From Pseudomonas koreensis (lineage in GTDB: Bacteria > Pseudomonadota > Gammaproteobacteria > Pseudomonadales > Pseudomonadaceae), in NCBI RefSeq assembly GCF_024169245.1, contig NZ_JALJWP010000001.1:1799501-1863500 (forward strand): a DNA stretch of 64,000 nucleotides, read 5' to 3'. The translations under genes and the position numbers were made by a program. Shown here piece by piece: positions 58,969 through 64,000 of this stretch (positions within the stretch are counted from its first letter, which is position 1; every line of letters begins with the position of its first letter). The notes below the pieces were generated by a model. The model saw only the letters and a list, made by a program, of their open reading frames with translations. It ran no database searches and was not told the DNA's origin.

Positions 58969-59586
58969 ATGACTGACTTTGCCAACGCCATTCCGACCGC
59001 CGTCGATATCGTGCGGCGCGAAAAATGCTACGAGGGCTTCTACAAGCTCGACCGTGTGCACCTGCGCCATGAGTTGTTCGCCGGTGGCATGAGCCGCGAG
59101 ATCAACCGTGAAATCTTCGTGCGCCATGATGCCGTCTGCGTGCTGCCTTACGATCCGCAGCGCGATGAAGTGGTGCTGATCGAGCAGTTTCGCGTCGGCG
59201 CCATGGGCAAGGCCGACAACCCGTGGCTGGTCGAACTGGTCGCCGGTCTGATCGACAAGGATGAACAACCGGAAGAAGTTGCTCACCGCGAGGCGCAGGA
59301 GGAAGCTGGGCTGGACATCAAGGCGTTGTGGCCGATGACCAAGTATTTTCCGTCGCCGGGTGGCAGCAACGAGTTCGTGCATTTGTATCTGGGGCGTTGC
59401 AGCACCGACGGCGTCGGCGGTCTGCACGGGCTGGAAGAAGAGGCTGAAGACATTCGCGTAACGGTCTGGGCATTCGAAGATGCCTTGCAGGCCGTTCGTG
59501 ACGGACGTATTGCCAACGCGGCGAGCATCATCGCCTTGCAGTGGCTGGCGCTGAACCGCGCCGAAGTGAGGGGGCTATGGTCGTAA
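58969..59586 (+). CDS. nudF: ADP-ribose pyrophosphatase NudF
   Basis: Nudix hydrolase that cleaves ADP-ribose to AMP and ribose-5-phosphate. The 205-residue product has an intact Nudix box GLIDKDEQPEEVAHREAQEE followed by AGL (G-x5-E-x7-RE-x2-EE-x-G), preceded by NPWLVELVAG and followed by KYFPSPGGSNEFVHLYLGRC, typical of the ADP-ribose type. I prefer ATG 58969: AAAGAGG lies 6 nt upstream, whereas the ATG at 58963 would touch it. The downstream genes DUF1249, cpdA, yqiA and parE keep the order known from E. coli and Pseudomonas. Confidence 0.95.
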   Translation: MTDFANAIPTAVDIVRREKCYEGFYKLDRVHLRHELFAGGMSREINREIFVRHDAVCVLPYDPQRDEVVLIEQFRVGAMGKADNPWLVELVAGLIDKDEQPEEVAHREAQEEAGLDIKALWPMTKYFPSPGGSNEFVHLYLGRCSTDGVGGLHGLEEEAEDIRVTVWAFEDALQAVRDGRIANAASIIALQWLALNRAEVRGLWS

Positions 59587-60029
59587 ACAAGCTGCGCGAT
59601 CGTTATCGGGTTGACCTCGTGGGGCTGCAAGCCGCCTGCGAGGCCAACTACGCGCGCCTGATGCGACTGCTGCCGGACATGCGCAACGAACCCGAGGCGC
59701 GGCGTATCGCCGTGACCCAGGGCGAGCAGATGCTCGGCGTGCTCGCCCTCGAAGTGCTGCAGACCTGCCCGTACACCACGACGTTGCAGGTGCGCCAGGA
59801 GCACAGCCTGCCTTGGTTGCCGGTGCCGCAGCTGGAAGTGCAGGTCTATCACGACGCGCGCATGGCCGAAGTGGTCAGCGCCGAACATGCACGACGCTTT
59901 CGCGGCATCTATCCTTACCCGAACGCCGCCATGCACCAGCCCGATGAGAAGGCCCAGCTCAATGTGTTCCTGGGCGAATGGCTGAGTCATTGCCTGGCGC
60001 TGGGGCACGAGTACGAAGTCGTTCGCTAG
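59577..60029 (+). CDS. DUF1249 family protein
   Basis: Conserved protein of unknown function (150 residues), found between nudF and cpdA in many gammaproteobacteria. It starts MVVNKLRDRYRVDLVGLQAA and shows CEANYARLMRLLPDM, the strand-rich middle LEVQVYHDARMAEVVSAEHA, and the conserved FRGIYPYPNAAMHQPDEKAQ with NVFLGEWLSHCL. ATG 59577 overlaps the nudF stop by 10 bp and has GAGGGGG upstream, so it is translationally coupled. Synteny is the main guide to its role. Confidence 0.93.
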   Translation: MVVNKLRDRYRVDLVGLQAACEANYARLMRLLPDMRNEPEARRIAVTQGEQMLGVLALEVLQTCPYTTTLQVRQEHSLPWLPVPQLEVQVYHDARMAEVVSAEHARRFRGIYPYPNAAMHQPDEKAQLNVFLGEWLSHCLALGHEYEVVR

Positions 60030-60126
60030 TTGTGAACTGCGTCCGCTTCGGCGGTTTCCCCTTTGTGTCATCCCCCAGCATAATTGCCGCACCCATTCAT
60101 TGCGTGCCTTAGCCCGGGAGAACGCT

Positions 60127-60942
60127 TTGTCCAGCGTATCGACATTGACCAGCGCCGACCCGGCGCTGCTGGTGCAGTTGTCCGACAGCCACCTGTTCGC
60201 CGAGGTGGACGGCACGCTGCTGGGCATGAAGACCCGCGAGAGCCTGCAAAAGGTCATCGACCTGGTGTTGGCGCAACAAGCGCAGATCGACCTGGTGCTG
60301 GCCACCGGCGATATTTCCCAGGACGGCACGCTGGAGTCCTATCAGGCCTTCCGCCAACTGAGCGCGCAGATCGATGCACCGGCGCGGTGGATTCCCGGCA
60401 ATCACGACGAGCCGATGGTCATGGCCGAGGCGGCGGTGCAGAGCACGTTGCTGGAGCCGGTGGTCGATATCGGTAATTGGCGGGTGACGATGCTCGATTC
60501 GGCCGTGCCGGGTTCGGTGCCGGGGTATCTGCAGGACGACCAGTTGCAGTTGCTGGCCCGGGCGCTGAGTGAAGCGCCGGAGCGCCATCATCTGGTGTGC
60601 TTTCATCATCATCCGGTGTCGATCGGCTGCGCGTGGATGGAACCGATCGGCCTGCGCAATCCTGAAGCGTTCTTTGAAGTGCTGGATCGCTTTCCGCAGG
60701 TTCGCGCGGTGCTGTGGGGACATGTGCATCAGCAAATCGACTGCGAGCGCAATGGCGTGCGCTTGATGGCCTCGCCTTCGACGTGCATCCAGTTCGAGCC
60801 GGGGAGTGCGGATTTCAAGGTCGGCGAGCAGGCGCCGGGGTATCGCTGGCTGCGGCTGTTGCCGGATGGGCGTCTGGAAACCGGGGTTGAGCGCGTTACT
60901 GATTTCGAGTTCACCATTGACTACGGCTCCAACGGCTACTGA
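60127..60942 (+). CDS. cpdA: 3',5'-cyclic-AMP phosphodiesterase CpdA
   Basis: Metallophosphoesterase that hydrolyses cAMP (in Pseudomonas this tunes Vfr/CRP signalling). The 271-residue product has the metal-site motifs LVQLSDSHLF (DxH), LVLATGDISQDGT (GD), WIPGNHDEPM (GNHD), VCFHHHPVSIGCAWM and LWGHVHQQI (GHxH). I take the TTG at 60127 as start: GGGAGA lies just upstream and this gives the usual length; an ATG further up would add nine residues. It belongs to the nudF-DUF1249-cpdA group and is followed by a composite repeat. Confidence 0.94.
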   Translation: MSSVSTLTSADPALLVQLSDSHLFAEVDGTLLGMKTRESLQKVIDLVLAQQAQIDLVLATGDISQDGTLESYQAFRQLSAQIDAPARWIPGNHDEPMVMAEAAVQSTLLEPVVDIGNWRVTMLDSAVPGSVPGYLQDDQLQLLARALSEAPERHHLVCFHHHPVSIGCAWMEPIGLRNPEAFFEVLDRFPQVRAVLWGHVHQQIDCERNGVRLMASPSTCIQFEPGSADFKVGEQAPGYRWLRLLPDGRLETGVERVTDFEFTIDYGSNGY

Positions 60943-60957
60943 ACTGACAATCAAAAG

Positions 60958-61129
60958 CCCCTCACCCCAGCCCGGAGGGAGAGGGGGCCGACCGAGGTGT
61001 CTTTCGCGATCCGCCGACCTGCAACGGCGGTGGCGATTATGGATTCGCCAAATCACTTTCAGGTCGGTGTATCTCTTCAATATCCCCCAATCAGTCCCCT
61101 CTCCCTTTGGGAGAGGGCTAGGGTGAGGG
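60958..61129. repeat. Composite inverted repeat, family C (simple form)
   Basis: The ends CCCCTCACCCCAGCCCGGAG and GGGAGAGGGCTAGGGTGAGG enclose one inner arm on each side: GGCCGACCGAGGTGTCT...CGCCGACCTG on the left and the complementary CAGGTCGGTGTATCTC...AATCAGTCCCC on the right. It is a long imperfect palindrome between cpdA and yqiA, related to the larger copy at 10991-11361. Confidence 0.87.
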
Positions 61130-61227
61130 CCGCTCCCGCTGAATGACCAATTTCTCGAAACCACCCCCAATCCCATCTTCTCTCCCTGTAAACTCCGCAA
61201 ACCCAAACCGACAGCCAGGGAGCTCAA

Positions 61228-61836
61228 ATGTCCGGTTCGATCCTCTATATCCACGGTTTCAACAGCGCGCCGGCCTCGAAGAAGGCCTGTCAGCTGGTCG
61301 CGGTCATGGAGCGGCTGGGCTTGAGCGAGCAATTGCGCGTGCCGGCGCTGCATCACCATCCGCGCGAAGCCATCGGTCAGCTCGAACAGGCAATCGCCGA
61401 GCTGGGCCGGCCGTTGCTGGTGGGAAGTTCGCTCGGCGGCTACTATGCGACTCATCTGGCTGAGCGCCATGGCCTGAAAGCCCTGCTGGTCAATCCGGCG
61501 GTCAGCCCGCACCGGATGTTCGATGGTTATCTGGGCACGCAGAAAAACCTCTACACCGATGAAACCTGGGAACTGACCCACGACCACGTAACGGCATTGG
61601 CCGAACTGGAAGTGCCACCACCGCAGGATCCGCAGCGTTACCAAGTCTGGTTGCAAACCGGCGACGAAACGCTGGATTATCGCCTCGCCCAACAGTATTA
61701 CCGCGCCTGTGCCTTGCGCATCCAGGCTGGCGGCGACCACAGTTTTCAGGGCTTTGCCGGGCAATTGCCGGCGTTGCTGAGTTTTGCCGGCATGGCTGCC
61801 GATATGTATCAGGCAATCGATTTCATCACGCTGTGA
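61228..61836 (+). CDS. yqiA: YqiA family esterase
   Basis: Alpha/beta-hydrolase esterase of the YqiA/YcfP family (202 residues). It starts MSGSILYIHGFNSAPASKKA, with HGF and the nucleophile motif LLVGSSLGGYYATHLAERHG (G-x-S-x-G). Asp in LQTGDETLDYRLAQ and His in IQAGGDHSFQGFAGQL complete a likely triad. Usually found between cpdA and parE, as here. Physiological substrate unknown. Confidence 0.93.
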   Translation: MSGSILYIHGFNSAPASKKACQLVAVMERLGLSEQLRVPALHHHPREAIGQLEQAIAELGRPLLVGSSLGGYYATHLAERHGLKALLVNPAVSPHRMFDGYLGTQKNLYTDETWELTHDHVTALAELEVPPPQDPQRYQVWLQTGDETLDYRLAQQYYRACALRIQAGGDHSFQGFAGQLPALLSFAGMAADMYQAIDFITL

Positions 61837-61877
61837 AGTCTTGCCCCTCTTTCATGAATGACTGACGACGAGACCTT

Positions 61878-63785
61878 ATGGCCACTCCCAGCGCTAGTTC
61901 TTATAACGCCGACGCCATCGAAGTCCTCTCGGGCCTCGACCCGGTGCGCAAACGCCCCGGCATGTACACCGACACCAGTCGGCCGAACCACCTCGCCCAG
62001 GAAGTCATCGACAACAGCGTCGACGAAGCCCTGGCCGGCCACGCCAAATCGGTGCAGGTGATCTTGCACGCCGACCATTCGCTGGAAGTCAGCGACGACG
62101 GCCGTGGCATGCCGGTCGACATTCACCCGGAAGAGGGTGTATCCGGTGTCGAACTGATCCTCACCAAGCTGCACGCGGGCGGCAAGTTTTCCAACAAGAA
62201 CTACCAGTTCTCCGGCGGTTTGCACGGGGTGGGTATTTCCGTGGTCAACGCCCTGTCCACGGAAGTGCGTGTACGGGTCAAACGTGACGGCAACGAATAC
62301 CAGATGACCTTCAAGGACGGCTTCAAAGCCTCCGAGCTGGAAATCGTCGGCACCGTCGGCAAGCGCAACACCGGCACCAGCGTGTACTTCGCGCCGGACC
62401 CGAAATACTTCGACTCGCCGAAATTCTCCATCAGCCGCCTCAAGCACGTGCTCAAGGCCAAGGCTGTGCTGTGCCCGGGCTTGCTGGTGAGCTTCGAAGA
62501 CAAGGGCACCGGCGAGAAAGTCGAGTGGCATTACGAAGACGGCCTGCGCTCCTATCTGGTGGATGCGGTCAGCGAATTCGAACGGCTGCCGAACGAGCCG
62601 TTCTGCGGCGCCTTCGCCGGTAATAAAGAAGCGGTCGACTGGGCGCTGCTGTGGCTGCCGGAAGGCGGCGACGCGGTGCAGGAGAGCTACGTCAACCTGA
62701 TCCCGACCGCGCAGGGCGGTACCCACGTCAACGGTTTGCGTCAGGGCCTGCTCGATGCGATGCGCGAGTTCTGCGAATTCCGCAGCCTGCTGCCGCGCGG
62801 CGTGAAGCTGGCGCCGGAAGACGTCTGGGAGCGCATCGCGTTCGTCCTGTCGATGAAGATGCAGGAACCGCAATTCTCCGGCCAGACCAAAGAGCGCCTT
62901 TCATCCCGTGAAGCGGCGGCGTTCGTCTCCGGGGTGGTCAAGGATGCGTTCAGCCTGTGGCTCAACGCCAACCCGGAAACCGGTCTGGCCTTGGCCGAAC
63001 TGGCGATCAACAATGCCGGTCGCCGCCTCAAGGCGAGCAAGAAAGTCGAGCGCAAACGCGTCACCCAGGGCCCGGCACTGCCGGGCAAACTGGCTGACTG
63101 CGCCGGGCAGGATCCGATGCGTTCCGAGCTGTTTCTGGTCGAGGGTGACTCCGCCGGCGGTTCGGCCAAGCAAGCGCGGGACAAGGAATTCCAGGCGATC
63201 CTGCCGTTGCGCGGCAAGATCCTCAACACCTGGGAAGTCGACGGCAGCGAAGTGCTTGCCAGCCAGGAAGTGCACAACATCGCTGTGGCCATCGGCGTCG
63301 ATCCGGGCGCGGCGGACATGAGCCAGCTGCGCTACGGCAAGATCTGCATCCTCGCCGACGCCGACTCCGACGGTCTGCACATCGCCACGTTGCTGTGCGC
63401 GCTGTTCGTCCAGCACTTCCGCCCGTTAGTGGATGCCGGTCACGTCTATGTGGCGATGCCGCCGCTGTACCGCATCGACCTCGGTAAAGAGATCTACTAC
63501 GCCCTCGACGAAGCCGAACGCGACGGCATTCTCGATCGCCTGGTGGCCGAGAAGAAGCGCGGCAAGCCGCAGGTCACCCGATTCAAGGGTCTGGGTGAAA
63601 TGAACCCGCCGCAACTGCGTGAAACCACCATGGATCCGAACACCCGGCGCCTGGTGCAGTTGACGCTGGGCGAAGACTTCGCCGAAACCTCGGAAATGAT
63701 GGATATGCTGCTGGCGAAGAAACGCGCCGGCGACCGCAAATCCTGGCTGGAATCCAAAGGCAACCTCGCCGAGGTGCTGGCCTGA
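61878..63785 (+). CDS. parE: DNA topoisomerase IV subunit B ParE
   Basis: ATPase subunit of topoisomerase IV, which decatenates daughter chromosomes. The 635-residue product begins MATPSASSYNADAIEVLSGL. It shows the GHKL ATP site (AQEVIDNSVDEALAGHAKSV with catalytic Glu and Asn, then DDGRGMPVDIHPEEGVSGVE), HAGGKFSNKNYQFSGGLHGV, the TOPRIM motif ELFLVEGDSAGGSAKQARDK, and DADSDGLHIATLL. The C-terminal end FKGLGEMNPPQLRETTMDPN is typical of ParE/GyrB. The next gene starts on the last base of its stop (TGATG). Confidence 0.98.
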   Translation: MATPSASSYNADAIEVLSGLDPVRKRPGMYTDTSRPNHLAQEVIDNSVDEALAGHAKSVQVILHADHSLEVSDDGRGMPVDIHPEEGVSGVELILTKLHAGGKFSNKNYQFSGGLHGVGISVVNALSTEVRVRVKRDGNEYQMTFKDGFKASELEIVGTVGKRNTGTSVYFAPDPKYFDSPKFSISRLKHVLKAKAVLCPGLLVSFEDKGTGEKVEWHYEDGLRSYLVDAVSEFERLPNEPFCGAFAGNKEAVDWALLWLPEGGDAVQESYVNLIPTAQGGTHVNGLRQGLLDAMREFCEFRSLLPRGVKLAPEDVWERIAFVLSMKMQEPQFSGQTKERLSSREAAAFVSGVVKDAFSLWLNANPETGLALAELAINNAGRRLKASKKVERKRVTQGPALPGKLADCAGQDPMRSELFLVEGDSAGGSAKQARDKEFQAILPLRGKILNTWEVDGSEVLASQEVHNIAVAIGVDPGAADMSQLRYGKICILADADSDGLHIATLLCALFVQHFRPLVDAGHVYVAMPPLYRIDLGKEIYYALDEAERDGILDRLVAEKKRGKPQVTRFKGLGEMNPPQLRETTMDPNTRRLVQLTLGEDFAETSEMMDMLLAKKRAGDRKSWLESKGNLAEVLA

Positions 63786-64000
63786 TGCAGTTTGGCTGGG
63801 CCTTGGCGGGTGCGTTGCTGCTGAGTGCGCTGAGCGTGTCGGCCGAGCCGCTGCAAGAGTTGCGGCTGCTTTCCGAGCACCCGGTGGAGGGCATGCGTGG
63901 CGGCAACCTGTCGGGTCTGGCCATGTGCGGCAACGAGCTGTGGACGGTGTCCGATCGCGATGATGAGCAGATTTACCGGCTCGATACCCGCGATCCGGTC
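63785..64000 (+). CDS. Phytase-like esterase domain protein (3' end cut by window)
   Basis: The first 72 codons are in the window. A signal peptide (MQFGWALAGALLLSALSVSA, then EPLQE) is followed by LRLLSEHPVEGMRGGNLSGL and CGNELWTVSDRDDEQIYRLD, the typical start of the 'esterase-like activity of phytase' family. It overlaps the parE stop by one base. In PAO1 a similar gene (about PA4966) lies between parE and parC. Probably exported; substrate unknown. Confidence 0.8.
   Translation, partial: MQFGWALAGALLLSALSVSAEPLQELRLLSEHPVEGMRGGNLSGLAMCGNELWTVSDRDDEQIYRLDTRDPV

Overview
The window is a GC-rich chromosomal segment from a Pseudomonas, most likely of the P. fluorescens group. The main evidence is gene order. 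The runs acyl-CoA dehydrogenase / rlmJ / msrA / dipA / aceFE / glnE / waaFCGP, msbA / mig-14 / dnpA / hldE, and opmH / thiC / nudF / cpdA / yqiA / parE follow the core order I know from P. aeruginosa PAO1 (about PA5020 down to PA4966). Dense palindromic REP repeats of the types common in fluorescent pseudomonads also fit. About 50 protein genes are supported; I saw no rRNA, tRNA, CRISPR array or transposase.

Layout. (1) 1-7190: end of an acyl-CoA dehydrogenase gene, then the divergent proline genes putA and putP, separated by a 458-bp region with six GTTGCA/TGCAAC sites, the known core of PutA operators. (2) 7200-11440: a small accessory patch with an orphan type VI spike gene (vgrG), its DUF4123 adaptor, no recognisable effector, a DUF3077 gene, and a large composite repeat. 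(3) 11443-25791: housekeeping genes rlmJ, msrA, dipA (c-di-GMP phosphodiesterase), a PhoD-like phosphatase, aceF and aceE (pyruvate dehydrogenase), and divergent glnE. Two matching palindromes upstream of aceE resemble operators of FadR-type GntR regulators.

(4) 26099-46938: a long lipopolysaccharide core region. waaF-waaC-waaG-waaP-wapP-wapQ-(double kinase-fold gene) is one tightly overlapping operon. A YceK-like lipoprotein gene, a carbamoyltransferase, a GT2 glycosyltransferase, a polytopic GT-C-like enzyme and a divergent kinase-like gene follow. Next come msbA-mig14-dnpA, hldE and three more sugar-transfer-type genes. Together they make ADP-heptose, build, phosphorylate and decorate the core, and flip the lipid A-core. 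No O-antigen ligase (waaL) and no ilvE was found. (5) 46935-52740: an unknown protein with a Nudix-like segment, an aldo/keto reductase/FAD oxidoreductase pair, an SMR pump with a divergent LysR gene, and waaA (Kdo transferase). (6) 52831-64000: the TolC-like gene opmH, divergent from thiC with a clear TPP riboswitch, then cytX, an RsiV-like lipoprotein, nudF, a DUF1249 gene, cpdA, yqiA, parE, and the start of a phytase-like esterase gene cut by the window edge.

The points most worth a second look are the series of kinase-fold LPS proteins, two of which lack the usual catalytic Asp; the terminator-like hairpin only 9 nt upstream of waaF; the orphan vgrG with a Cys-rich tail and no effector; the composite inverted repeat with three tandem arms; and the two operator arrays (putA/putP and aceE).
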